A stretch of DNA of 17,861 bases from Balneolales bacterium (GTDB taxonomy: Bacteria; Bacteroidota; Rhodothermia; Balneolales; Natronogracilivirgulaceae). A program made the position numbers and the translations under genes. The notes beneath the pieces are model-generated. The model saw only the letters and a program-made list of their open reading frames with translations. It had not been told where the DNA came from and made no database searches. Where the stretch lies: contig SKIC01000281.1 in NCBI GenBank assembly GCA_007116685.1, forward strand, positions 1 to 17,861, written 5' to 3'. Below, in pieces: positions 7,640-15,575 of the stretch (positions are counted from its first letter, which is position 1; each line of letters starts with the position of its first letter).

Positions 7640-8578
7640 TTACGGCAACAACTCTCTTTTTGGTCGCATTACGGTATTTTTGAAGCGGTTTCTTTGGAGG
7701 TTGAAAATATAGGGAAAACCATCGGCTGTGGCCTGGAATCTTGCGGTATCTTCCGGTAATGGTGCCAGACGAATGTTTCGCTGTTCACCGGTATCCATGG
7801 CTATATTTATGAGATATTTTTCTTCTCCAAAATCCGACGCATTTAGATTTATAGCAGGAAAACTATCCGCAGAAAAATCCGACAGCTGCTGTAACATACT
7901 ATTCACTAGGGAACTATTCAGTGTATCCGTACCAGAAACCCATATATTATTCCCCTGATATTGTATGCTGTAAGATGAATCTGCCGGAAAAACGAAATGC
8001 ACTTCGGAAATTGCAGAGGCATCTAAATTCCAGATTCTTCTATCGCGCCATTCCGGAATATCGCGGGCTACTGTGGCATTAAGGAATGCGGGCACTGTAA
8101 AAACATCGTCGCTATTAGATGGGCGAACATAGGTATAAAACTGTGTTTGGCTTTGAAAATGAAATCGCCCGACGACTATACTGCCAATGCCTCGTCCACC
8201 ACCAAATAAACGCACATTTGTACCCTCTCTATCAACATGATAGCGGGCATGGCGGTCTGGACTTCTGGCTACAACAGCACTAATTTCCATGGTTGATAAT
8301 TCCTCCAAAGCGGCATTTACCATTCTGTCGCTGGCAGCAAATGTGGTGCTTCCATCCTGACTTTCCACCAGCCATTGTCCGTCTTCGCGAGTTAGAACTA
8401 CTACGTAATCCCGATTGGGGTTTTCAATTTCTATTCTATCCACAGAAGCGGGAGAAAAATCCAACAATGAACTACGAAATGCTTCTGAAGACGTGTGCCC
8501 TCCGAAAAAACTCACCAGCAAAGTTAAAATCAGGAGAACCCCAAAAACTATACTCAAAAATTTAGTGAAATTTGTCAT
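7640..8578 (-). CDS. DUF4340 domain-containing membrane-anchored protein
   Basis: A 312-residue protein with one N-terminal membrane segment (about residues 7-25) and a long, probably extracytoplasmic domain. Repeated units of the type VDRIEIENPNRDYVVVLTRE...GQWLVES and ISEVHFVFPADSSYSIQYQ...IWVSG are typical of DUF4340, a family of unknown function that commonly sits beside GldG-like ABC auxiliary genes. It is the last gene of the Gld-type ABC operon, starting 4 bp after the stop of the GldG-like gene, with a Shine-Dalgarno-like AGGAG 9 nt before the ATG. It probably forms part of the same envelope complex; the transported substrate is unknown. Confidence 0.85.
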   Translation of the reverse strand: MTNFTKFLSIVFGVLLILTLLVSFFGGHTSSEAFRSSLLDFSPASVDRIEIENPNRDYVVVLTREDGQWLVESQDGSTTFAASDRMVNAALEELSTMEISAVVARSPDRHARYHVDREGTNVRLFGGGRGIGSIVVGRFHFQSQTQFYTYVRPSNSDDVFTVPAFLNATVARDIPEWRDRRIWNLDASAISEVHFVFPADSSYSIQYQGNNIWVSGTDTLNSSLVNSMLQQLSDFSADSFPAINLNASDFGEEKYLINIAMDTGEQRNIRLAPLPEDTARFQATADGFPYIFNLQRNRFKNTVMRPKRELLP

Positions 8579-8582
8579 CGTA

Positions 8583-10160
8583 TCAGACTCCTTCTTCCAT
8601 CCAACGTTTGCGTTGCGATTGCCGCCTTCTGTAGCGTATTAGTCCATAAGCGCTAATCAGGAGTACAGGCAGAAATGTGTTCAAATACTTCAAAAATGTC
8701 TGTGTGCCATCCTCCAGCGAATCCAGAGGTCTGTTTGTCACAACTTTGTTTCTAATGGCAATTAAACCGGTATCATCAACAAGCCAATCAATCATATTTA
8801 CCATAAAATTGATGTTGTTTGCCGGCAAACGCTGTTGTGCTCGTCCTTCTCCGCTTATGATAAAATTACCATTACCAATTACTATAAATGCTCCGGGCGC
8901 GGCAGATTCACGAAATGTCAAGCCATCTATATGTGGAAAAGCCGTAGTGAAATGCCCCTCAGACAAAACCGCCAATGGCAAATGTGCTTCGAGAAAATCA
9001 CGTTGTGTCCACTCTCTAAAAGGATCGATATTGAAATCTCCTGTTGTTACACCGGATCGCTCACTGGTTTCTGCTAAAATTTGGTGGGTAAATCCGGTAT
9101 CCGGAGGAGTTAAACTCAATGAGGACGCAAATTGTAACACTACGCCATCCAAACCACTGGTTATGGGATGATCCGGAAACTCAAAAATCACGGGGATATA
9201 GGGATACTCGATTTGGTTCATAAAAGTGAACATTCCCTGCTGTTGTTGCACACTAATACTGGAAGCATTCCAGTCTCTTACCAAATCTTCGTTTACTCTA
9301 ATGCCATAATGGGCAGTCAGATCTTCCAAACCTGTTGATATCACTCGCCCTCGCATAGTCTCGAGATCGGCTTCTACTCCGTTTAGGGCAAAAATGACTC
9401 TGCCACCGGATAAAATATATTGATCAATGGCGATGAGTTCCTCACGATTGAGTTCTGTTCTGGGAGCAACAATCAGCAATAAATCGATATTGGGCGGCAC
9501 ACCGTCTTCTTGGATATCAAAAGCCTCGGTCACTTCATACTGCTGCGCCAGTGCATTGGTGAGCTGGAGAATTCCGGCAACCGGCGGCTGACCGTGACCT
9601 TGTAATACGCCTACGGTATGTCGGCTTATACTGGTTAGTCTTTTTATGGCATTGGCGATGTTGTATTCCATTGCCGTGCCCGGCTCAATTACGGGAAGAA
9701 TCTCAGTTTCCTCACCGAAATTAAAAACGGCACCCAGATATGCTCTTTGTTGAGAAATTTGATCACGTTCTCGCACATCAATCAAAACCGGGGAAACGCC
9801 CGCTTGCTGTGCTCTGATTTCAGCGTCTTCACTTTCTGCCGGATCAATAAATCTGAATTCCAGAAATCCTCCGGAGTGAGCACGGAATTCCTCAAGGAAA
9901 TTTCGAAACTCACGTTTTCCGCGCTCTAGTTGTGGCGGTAAATTCTTTGAGAAATAAGCGGTAATCGTGATGGGATCGTCTAAGTTTCGGGCAATTTCCT
10001 TACTGGCATCAGACAAGGTATAGCGTTTATCATCCGTTAAATCCAATCGCAAAATCTGTCGGTCTGCCAGCATATTGATAAGTACCAGAATACCAATCAG
10101 TAAAAATAACTGAATTATTGCCTCAAATCGATTAGCCAGAAAGCCTTTAAAAATGCTCAT
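8583..10160 (-). CDS. GldG-family ABC transporter auxiliary membrane protein
   Basis: A 525-residue protein resembling GldG (ABC-type auxiliary domain). A membrane segment near the N-terminus (about residues 12-32) is followed by the typical RLDLTDDKRYTLSDASKEI stretch and DDPITITAYFSKNLPP, then a large extracytoplasmic region (VGVLQGHGQPP; LLIVAPRTELNREELIAIDQYILSGGRVIFAL), and a C-terminal membrane helix (about 493-509) before a basic tail. The start is set at ATG 10160 rather than GTG 10166. GGAGG (10169-10173) is 8 nt from the ATG but only 2 nt from the GTG, and the ATG gives an ATGA overlap with the permease stop, the same junction as between ATPase and permease. In gliding Bacteroidota GldA/F/G form an ABC transporter; in non-gliders homologues are common and their substrate is unknown. 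Confidence 0.87.
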   Translation of the reverse strand: MSIFKGFLANRFEAIIQLFLLIGILVLINMLADRQILRLDLTDDKRYTLSDASKEIARNLDDPITITAYFSKNLPPQLERGKREFRNFLEEFRAHSGGFLEFRFIDPAESEDAEIRAQQAGVSPVLIDVRERDQISQQRAYLGAVFNFGEETEILPVIEPGTAMEYNIANAIKRLTSISRHTVGVLQGHGQPPVAGILQLTNALAQQYEVTEAFDIQEDGVPPNIDLLLIVAPRTELNREELIAIDQYILSGGRVIFALNGVEADLETMRGRVISTGLEDLTAHYGIRVNEDLVRDWNASSISVQQQQGMFTFMNQIEYPYIPVIFEFPDHPITSGLDGVVLQFASSLSLTPPDTGFTHQILAETSERSGVTTGDFNIDPFREWTQRDFLEAHLPLAVLSEGHFTTAFPHIDGLTFRESAAPGAFIVIGNGNFIISGEGRAQQRLPANNINFMVNMIDWLVDDTGLIAIRNKVVTNRPLDSLEDGTQTFLKYLNTFLPVLLISAYGLIRYRRRQSQRKRWMEEGV

Positions 10161-10876
10161 ATCCACAGCCTCCTTCTTAATGACATCGTTGCCATTACCA
10201 GACCGATTAATGTAATCGAAAACAGATAAATGAGATTTTCAATGGCTACTACCCCGCGCGACATCTGCTGAAAATGTTGATTCACGCTCATGTAACTGCT
10301 GATTTGTGCCAGACTTCCCGGCATGATGCTTGCGAAAACATCAAAAAGGATATGAAAAACAAAGGCAACCGAGAGGCTCAGAATAAAAGCGACAATTTGA
10401 TTATCCGTCAGACTGGAACTGAAAATCCCAATACTGATATAAATACAACTAATTAAAATAAGAGCCAGATATCCACTGAATACGGCACCGTGGTCGATAT
10501 TACCTAAACTGGCAACGGTTATGTAATAGGGAAACGTGAGCACCAACATAAATACAATCAAAAGCAGACAGGCCAGCCATTTTCCTGTTATGATTTCAAA
10601 ATCGCTCAGTGGTTTGGTTACCAGCAGTTCAAGAGTTCCGGACCTACGCTCTTCGGCGATGGTTCGCATCGTAATGGCCGGAATAAAGAAGAAAAGCGTC
10701 CAGAATGCAATATTGAAAAAAACGCTTAAATTGGCTTGCCCTACAAAAAAGATATCGGAGCCAAACATCCAGGTAAAAAATCCGCTCAGACCCAAGAAAA
10801 CGACCATGATTATGTAGGCCATCAAAGAGTCAAAAAATGTTGCGAGTTCTCTTCTGCAGATGGTTATGATGTTCAT
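10157..10876 (-). CDS. ABC-2 type transporter permease, GldF-like
   Basis: A 239-residue, very hydrophobic protein with about six membrane segments. The pattern is that of GldF-like ABC-2 permeases: an N-terminal ICRRELATFFDSLMAYIIM, then ITMRTIAEERRSGTLELLVTKPLSDFEIITGKW, the coupling region seen in this permease family. It pairs with the upstream ATPase, whose stop overlaps its ATG by ATGA, and with the GldG-like protein downstream, joined by another ATGA overlap. Translational coupling of the three is therefore likely. It is taken to form the transmembrane channel; direction and substrate are unknown. Confidence 0.88.
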   Translation of the reverse strand: MNIITICRRELATFFDSLMAYIIMVVFLGLSGFFTWMFGSDIFFVGQANLSVFFNIAFWTLFFFIPAITMRTIAEERRSGTLELLVTKPLSDFEIITGKWLACLLLIVFMLVLTFPYYITVASLGNIDHGAVFSGYLALILISCIYISIGIFSSSLTDNQIVAFILSLSVAFVFHILFDVFASIMPGSLAQISSYMSVNQHFQQMSRGVVAIENLIYLFSITLIGLVMATMSLRRRLWI

Positions 10877-11814
10877 GATTCGGTTTGCGATATGGTTAAT
10901 TCCCGGAAAATATCTTCCAGGCTTGATTCCAGAGTTGTCATTTCAGTGAGCACCATTTTTTTATCGGCGCAGAAATGGAATACGTCTGCACGAATATCGG
11001 CATCGGGTTTGGAATCCAAAATGTATTGATTCAGCCCGGCATCAGGCGTTACTTCGGCAACGGTTGGTAAATCCTCCAGTAGTGCTTTTAAATCCTGTGC
11101 GTTTAACTCTGTTCGGATTTGAAGCCGGATGCGATCAGCACCCTTGGCGCGGCGTCTTAAATTTTCGGTAGAATCGTCTGCCACCAATTCACCACGATTG
11201 ATAATCAAAATACGATCGCAGGTCATTTCCACTGCTTTGAGAATGTGCGAACTGAGGATAACCGTCTTTTCGCGACCAATTTTTTTTATCAATTCACGAA
11301 TTTCAATAATCTGATTGGGATCCAAGCCTGTTGTGGGTTCATCCAAAATGAGCACTTTCGGATCGTGAATTAAGGCTTGTGCCAAACCCACACGCTGCCG
11401 ATATCCTTTGGATAACTCCCCGATATTTTTGTGCTGTTCGCGGGTTAATCCACATAATGCGATCATTTCCCGAATTCGTGGCCGAATTTCTTTTTTGGGG
11501 ACTTTTTGCAGTTCAGCAGTGAGCTGGAGGTAGGCTACTATGCTCATATCCTCATACAGAGGATTGTTTTCGGGAAGATATCCAATTTTTCGTCGGACTT
11601 GTTCAGGCTCAGTTCGGATATCAGAACCGGCTACTGTGGCGGAACCGGTATCTGGAGAAACGTAGCAGGTAAGCATTCGCATGGTGGTAGATTTACCCGC
11701 CCCATTTGGTCCGAGAAAACCAACAATCTCTCCGGTCTGGATTTCGAAACTTATATCGTTTACCGCATATTGCGGACCATACTTTTTCGATAAGTTAGAA
11801 ACACGGATTCCCAT
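10873..11814 (-). CDS. ABC transporter ATP-binding protein, GldA-like
   Basis: A 313-residue ATPase with a complete ABC domain: Walker A GPNGAGKST (35-43), signature LSKGYRQ (134-140), Walker B VLILDEP (154-160) and H-loop His190 (SSHIL). After about residue 215 it has the C-terminal extension usual for ABC-2 exporter ATPases such as GldA. It is the first gene of a four-gene operon with the ABC-2 permease, GldG-like and DUF4340 genes, and its TGA overlaps the permease ATG. It should power that transporter at the cytoplasmic face of the inner membrane. No Shine-Dalgarno site precedes the ATG, but a promoter-like site lies about 47 bp upstream. Confidence 0.93.
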   Translation of the reverse strand: MGIRVSNLSKKYGPQYAVNDISFEIQTGEIVGFLGPNGAGKSTTMRMLTCYVSPDTGSATVAGSDIRTEPEQVRRKIGYLPENNPLYEDMSIVAYLQLTAELQKVPKKEIRPRIREMIALCGLTREQHKNIGELSKGYRQRVGLAQALIHDPKVLILDEPTTGLDPNQIIEIRELIKKIGREKTVILSSHILKAVEMTCDRILIINRGELVADDSTENLRRRAKGADRIRLQIRTELNAQDLKALLEDLPTVAEVTPDAGLNQYILDSKPDADIRADVFHFCADKKMVLTEMTTLESSLEDIFRELTISQTES

Positions 11815-11860
11815 GTATTATATCTTAAATGTCAATGATTTCACCGTTTCAAGGTGCGCA

Positions 11861-11889
11861 ATTCTAACGATGCTACAACAATTTTTCAA
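11861..11889 (-). promoter_or_regulatory. Predicted sigma70-type promoter of the Gld-type ABC operon
   Basis: Read on the minus strand, TTGAAA (11889-11884) and TAGAAT (11866-11861) each match the sigma70 consensus at five of six positions with a 17-bp spacer. The transcript would begin roughly 40 nt before the ATPase start at 11814. A TATAAT closer to the start codon (11819-11824) has no matching -35 box and would leave almost no leader. Confidence 0.5.
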
Positions 11890-11961
11890 GAATTTTATTA
11901 TTCAGTTTTTGAGATTTGTGCGAAACGAAAAACTTGAATGTATTTCCTTAATCATACATAT

Positions 11962-12001
11962 GAGAAAACAAATCAGCCTGTCGGAATCTCCTCAGGCTGA
12001 T
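11962..12001 (-). terminator. Rho-independent terminator downstream of HMG-CoA reductase
   Basis: ATCAGCCTG (11972-11980) and CAGGCTGAT (11993-12001) form a perfect 9-bp stem with a 12-nt loop. On the minus strand the stem is followed by TTGTTTTCTC, a fair U-tract. It lies about 50 nt after the reductase stop and ahead of the ABC operon promoter, so it separates the two units. Confidence 0.65.
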
Positions 12002-12019
12002 AATTCAAGGTCTGTAATT

Positions 12020-12045
12020 CAGACATTACAATAAGAAAATGTCTG
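12020..12045 (-). repeat. Hairpin in the 3' untranslated region of the HMG-CoA reductase gene
   Basis: CAGACATT (12020-12027) and AATGTCTG (12038-12045) form a perfect 8-bp stem with a 10-nt loop, only 7 nt after the reductase stop codon. It lacks a U-tract on the minus strand and sits upstream of the stronger hairpin at 11972-12001. It may protect the mRNA 3' end. Confidence 0.45.
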
Positions 12046-12052
12046 GCACTCT

Positions 12053-13594
12053 TTAGCGGTTTCTACCATAAGCTTCGTGACTAGAAACCCAATCTAGAGA
12101 GGAAATGGCTGAGCCAAGTGAGATTTCTCCCGCCAGGGCTACACCAGCTACAATCTCAGCGAATTTATAGACTTTACCGCGTCCATAGCAGCCCATAATT
12201 TCCAAACATTCTTTTTGGGTACCCAATCCTGTACCGCCACCATAAGTGGCTACAATTAAGGATGGAATGGTTAGAGAGGTATATAAATCGCCTTCGGGAG
12301 TAATTTCGGAATACAAAATTCCGGCGGATGATTCCGATACATTCGCAACATCCTGACCGGTTGCGATAAACATAGCTGTAATCGCATTTGGCGAGTGAGC
12401 ACCATTATTGTTCGCTCCGGATAAAAAGGCACCAAGCGTAGCCACTTTACCATGATAGTGCAAACTTTCCGGATCAACGCGCATGTGCTGAAGTAAAACA
12501 TCCCGCTTAACCACACATTCAGCAGTAACCCGCTTTCCACGAGTACGCATCACATTAACCATGGACGCTTTTTTGTCGGTTGCAAAATTGGATTCCAAAT
12601 AAAAGCGTTTTATACCTTCGTAATTTTCTAGTATCCAACTACATGCAGCGAATGTTGCGCGACCAACCATATTTTGCCCGGCAGCATCACCGGTACGGTA
12701 ATTAAAGCGTAAATACACAAATTGGTTGGATAGATAATGATCGATATACACCAGTTTACCGACAGAAGTAGTGGCCTCAGCTTCTTCTTTAATTTTTTCG
12801 AAATTGTCTTTTATCCAATCAGCAAAAATGCGCCCTTGTCTGGCATTTTCGAAGATAAATACCGGCGCACGCTGCATATAATCCCCAACTACTGATACGG
12901 TTACGCCACCGGATAAATTCAACGCTTTGATACCTCTGTTATAGGATGCCACCAAAGTTCCTTCCGTAGTAGCCAAAGGAATGAGATACTCGCCATTAGC
13001 ATGTTCGCCATGAACTTTCAGCGGACCAGCCATCCCGATAGGGATTTGCGCCACACCCGTAAAATTTTCCACATTTCCCTGAGTAGTATGTGGGTCAATG
13101 GAATAATGCGGAATATGCTCCATTTTTTTACCGCTATACTTTTCCACAAACTCCTGACGAGTTTTTATCGCCTCCTCAGAATAATCATCTTCTTTATCGT
13201 AAGGGATTTTTACACGGCCATCAACTTCATCACTTATTGAATCCTCAACGGTAAAATTCAATTTCCCGTAGGTTTTTGCCCGGAAGGTTAATTCCAATTC
13301 GTGTTTTCCCTTTTCCAGATTCCCAATTTCAGAAAACACATTAACGATAGCCCTGAGTGGAAATTCAAGCGGATTATCTTTGGAAATATCTGACGGTTTG
13401 AAGGTACCATTGCCTTCAAACTCCAGCGTGACTTTATCTAAATCTACTTCAATACCAGATATAACAATTTTTTCAACTCCTGTCAGTGTTACATCTGATA
13501 GGCGGTTTTTCAAAGAAAACTTCACACCATTGTCCTGATTTTTCAGGCTGGCATAGGTGTATAATTGACGAAGCAAAAGTTTGGGAATCATCAT
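12053..13594 (-). CDS. Hydroxymethylglutaryl-CoA reductase, class I-like, with extra N-terminal domain
   Basis: A 513-residue enzyme that should reduce HMG-CoA to mevalonate, the committed step of the mevalonate route to isoprenoids. The catalytic region starts near residue 140. It has ENFTGVAQIPIGMAGPL (176-192), catalytic Glu211 (ATTEG), the RTGDAAGQNMV cofactor-binding segment (300-310), catalytic Lys341 (TDKK), Asp415 (GQD), GGGTGLGTQ (452-460) and the C-terminal catalytic His506 (SSHEAYGRNR). These fit class I better than class II enzymes, so NADPH is the likely cofactor. Residues about 20-120 form a beta-rich soluble domain (SLKNRLSDVTLTGVEKIVI) where eukaryotic class I enzymes have membrane spans; its role was not recognised. 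Two adjacent ATGs (13594, 13591) are possible starts and no Shine-Dalgarno site is seen. The gene appears monocistronic, with hairpins after its stop. Confidence 0.92.
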   Translation of the reverse strand: MMIPKLLLRQLYTYASLKNQDNGVKFSLKNRLSDVTLTGVEKIVISGIEVDLDKVTLEFEGNGTFKPSDISKDNPLEFPLRAIVNVFSEIGNLEKGKHELELTFRAKTYGKLNFTVEDSISDEVDGRVKIPYDKEDDYSEEAIKTRQEFVEKYSGKKMEHIPHYSIDPHTTQGNVENFTGVAQIPIGMAGPLKVHGEHANGEYLIPLATTEGTLVASYNRGIKALNLSGGVTVSVVGDYMQRAPVFIFENARQGRIFADWIKDNFEKIKEEAEATTSVGKLVYIDHYLSNQFVYLRFNYRTGDAAGQNMVGRATFAACSWILENYEGIKRFYLESNFATDKKASMVNVMRTRGKRVTAECVVKRDVLLQHMRVDPESLHYHGKVATLGAFLSGANNNGAHSPNAITAMFIATGQDVANVSESSAGILYSEITPEGDLYTSLTIPSLIVATYGGGTGLGTQKECLEIMGCYGRGKVYKFAEIVAGVALAGEISLGSAISSLDWVSSHEAYGRNR

Positions 13595-13707
13595 GGCTTA
13601 AAACGTTGCGTTGCGATTAACTCGTTGATTTGTAGCTTAATAGATAATGAGTGAAAAGCAATAATGCCACTATGATTTTAGAAAAGTCAGAAATATATTC
13701 CTGCCGG

Positions 13708-13744
13708 AAAAAAGAAGAGCCCCTCTAATCATAAAGGAGCTCTT
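13708..13744 (-). terminator. Rho-independent terminator of the NTF2-like lipoprotein gene
   Basis: On the minus strand AAGAGC, one mismatch and CCT pair with AGG and GCTCTT (arms 13735-13744 and 13715-13724, 10-nt loop), followed by C and six T (13713-13708). This is a standard intrinsic terminator. It lies 112 nt after the lipoprotein stop and just upstream of the HMG-CoA reductase promoter region. Confidence 0.75.
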
Positions 13745-13849
13745 ATTCATGGATGTGATCGTATCGACAGTCACGGAGTAACATTAACCTGTCGATTGTT
13801 GCTGTATGAATAACGCCCTTAGGAATGGATTATTTTATTCTAAGAGCTC
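13737..13849 (-). repeat. Structured 3' region with nested inverted repeats
   Basis: Between the lipoprotein stop and its terminator, GAGCTCTTA (13737-13745) and TAAGAGCTC (13841-13849) are perfect 9-bp reverse complements. They enclose ATCGACAG/CTGTCGAT (13763-13770 with 13789-13796) and an imperfect CTTAGGAAT/ATTCTAAG hairpin next to the right arm. The left outer arm overlaps the terminator stem, so the two pairings exclude each other. No coding frame of note was seen here. Confidence 0.45.
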
Positions 13850-13856
13850 AGTGATA

Positions 13857-14459
13857 TTAGCCACGTACAAAGGCTGCCCGTAAATCGCTCCAGGAAAAAG
13901 TGCCTGAAGAACTTACGTCTGTCCATTCTGATATGCTCCACAAGCCATCTTCACCGGCAGTCATCAAAAAAATAACTTGTCCGCCGGCAAGCGTTGGAAC
14001 CCCCTGCGTATTTCTATTGTGATTCACCGTCAGGTTGTAGGTAGCTGTAATCTGTTGAACAGAAGACGATACAATCTCAGTATCAACATCGCTAAAAGTA
14101 AGGCTGTGATTGGTTCCGCTTTGAGATGCAGAAGAAAGATTATTGAAATAGGCCTCTTCGTCTTCAATGCTCCAGGTTCCCCATAACTCAGGGTTTTCAT
14201 TTTGAGCAGTTACAGTTGGACTGTAGCGAAAATCTTTTTCGTTAATGGATCTCAGATAATTTTGAAGATTTACGGCTACAAAGGCATTAGAGAGATTTTC
14301 AAGTACAATTTCCGGGCGGTCAGGTTGCAAAAATGGCGCTCCGGGACCTGCATCCGGTGGCTCAGGTTCTCTGGTATCAAAAAGCGTACAGCCTGAGAAC
14401 AAAAGTCCAAAGAGACTAAATAAAGTTATGGCTGTTACTATGTGTTTCGGACTGTTCAT
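13857..14459 (-). CDS. Small lipoprotein, probably NTF2-like fold
   Basis: A 200-residue exported protein. The N-terminus is a lipoprotein signal with lipobox LFSGC, so Cys24 would be lipidated, followed by a Pro/Asp/Gly-rich tether (about 28-46). The globular part (50-200) begins with a helical stretch (VLENLSNAFVAVNLQNYLRSI) and continues as beta strands, ending in LWSISEWTDVSSSGTFSWSDLRAAF. That order and the W-x-I-x-x-W-x-D ending recall NTF2/SnoaL-like domains, but no catalytic residues can be named and the function is unknown. It stands alone between HMG-CoA reductase and the pseudouridine synthase gene and has its own terminator. Confidence 0.75.
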   Translation of the reverse strand: MNSPKHIVTAITLFSLFGLLFSGCTLFDTREPEPPDAGPGAPFLQPDRPEIVLENLSNAFVAVNLQNYLRSINEKDFRYSPTVTAQNENPELWGTWSIEDEEAYFNNLSSASQSGTNHSLTFSDVDTEIVSSSVQQITATYNLTVNHNRNTQGVPTLAGGQVIFLMTAGEDGLWSISEWTDVSSSGTFSWSDLRAAFVRG

Positions 14460-14585
14460 GGAAGATTAAAGTACGGTTTTGATATGCAAAAAACTTTGGT
14501 TGGCTTACGCTTTCTCATTAATACGATTCATTAATCATCAATGATTTCTTCAAGTTCATAAACCTAAACGATACTTTTTCTTGCA

Positions 14586-14617
14586 GAGTTACGCAGTCTA
14601 ATCGCTGAGTTGCGCAG
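14586..14617. repeat. Two direct repeats of an 11-mer spaced 21 bp apart
   Basis: GAGTTACGCAG (14586-14596) and GAGTTGCGCAG (14607-14617) differ at one base and start 21 bp apart, two helical turns. They lie between the pseudouridine synthase stop and the lipoprotein start, about 130-160 bp upstream of the latter. They could be a tandem protein-binding site; chance duplication is possible. Confidence 0.3.
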
Positions 14618-14675
14618 ATTTTTCAGAAAAAATGGTTTGGTTACAAGCAGGAGAATTCATTTTCAGACGAAAAAA

Positions 14676-15575
14676 TCACCAATCATCCTCGCAGGTTAGT
14701 CGAATTTTTAGATTGGGGATTTCCAAAGCCGTATGCATCAGGCTAATTCCACGTTGCTGTATTTCGCCACCGAAACCTTCGCTTTGGGGATTATAGATAT
14801 AATCATCGGATATGGGATACCCGGCTTTTAGAGCATGCAAGCGAATCTGATGCGTTCTGCCGGTAATGGGATAGCAGTACAAAACGGATTCCTTAGAATC
14901 GGATTTTTTTACTTCAAAATGAGTTTCCGCAGATTTGGCATCTACAGAATCAGAAAGTTCGAAAACGAAACTCTTTTTTCGCTTAATTCCGTGATTCACT
15001 TTAAAAAATTGTTGCTTGGGCTGCCCACTCACTCTGGCCAAATATGTTTTTCTTACCCTATCGCCCATAAATTCCTGCTGTGCTTTAGATGCAAAATCAG
15101 CAGATTTGGCAAAAAGTAGAATCCCGGAAGTAACCGCATCTAATCTGTGAATGACATGTAGCGATTGGAAACCCATCTCTTTTAGAATCTCGGTTAAGGA
15201 ATTGTAATAGTAACGGCCTCCGGGATGAACCGGCATGGGCGCCGGTTTAAACACAGCCAACCAATCTGCTGTTTCGTCCAAAACCCGAACCTCATCCGGT
15301 ACCGATGGCTCAATTACTCTGGGATTAAATAAGGTTATGGAATCCGAGGCTTTAACCTCAAAATGGGCTTCTGCCGTAATTTCATTTTGCTGAATCCATC
15401 CCCAAGCAATTCTTTGTAACCATTCCTCTTTTTTACGAAAACCGAGTCTGGAATGCAAAAAGTCGAGTATCGTTTTCCCTACATCATCACGCTTTATGCG
15501 CATTTGATAGGTAAAAGGATAAGGAGCAACCAGCCTTACCTTACGATGAAGATGCTTGTCTGCTTTTGAACTCAT
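14676..15575 (-). CDS. RluA-family RNA pseudouridine synthase
   Basis: A 299-residue enzyme that should isomerise uridine to pseudouridine in rRNA or tRNA. An N-terminal S4-like segment (KTILDFLHSRLGFRKKEEWLQRIAWGWIQQNEI) is followed by the catalytic domain with IHRLDAVTSGILLFAKS, in which Asp146 of the RLD motif is the catalytic aspartate. Later GRTHQIRLHALKAGYPISDD is the usual C-terminal signature. The frame is open upstream to 15710, but the extra 45 residues lie wholly inside trhO and look unlike the family, so ATG 15575 is chosen. It overlaps the end of trhO by 35 nt. GGAG touches the ATG, so translation may be coupled to trhO rather than started independently. The target uridine cannot be told from sequence. 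Confidence 0.87.
   Translation of the reverse strand: MSSKADKHLHRKVRLVAPYPFTYQMRIKRDDVGKTILDFLHSRLGFRKKEEWLQRIAWGWIQQNEITAEAHFEVKASDSITLFNPRVIEPSVPDEVRVLDETADWLAVFKPAPMPVHPGGRYYYNSLTEILKEMGFQSLHVIHRLDAVTSGILLFAKSADFASKAQQEFMGDRVRKTYLARVSGQPKQQFFKVNHGIKRKKSFVFELSDSVDAKSAETHFEVKKSDSKESVLYCYPITGRTHQIRLHALKAGYPISDDYIYNPQSEGFGGEIQQRGISLMHTALEIPNLKIRLTCEDDW

Noticed and set aside
8677..9171. 164-codon open frame on the plus strand
   Set aside because: It lies entirely antisense to the GldG-like gene, whose protein is clearly conserved; its translation shows no family features.
10161..10166. GTG at 10166 as start of the GldG-like gene
   Set aside because: Only 2 nt from the GGAGG site, whereas ATG at 10160 is 8 nt away and makes an ATGA overlap with the permease stop.
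11819..11824. TATAAT just before the ATPase start codon as a -10 box
   Set aside because: No -35 box at a suitable distance, and transcription would begin at or inside the coding sequence.
11681..12034. 117-codon open frame on the plus strand reaching into the ATPase/reductase gap
   Set aside because: It starts antisense to the ATPase Walker A region and runs through the terminator hairpin of the reductase gene; no recognisable domain.
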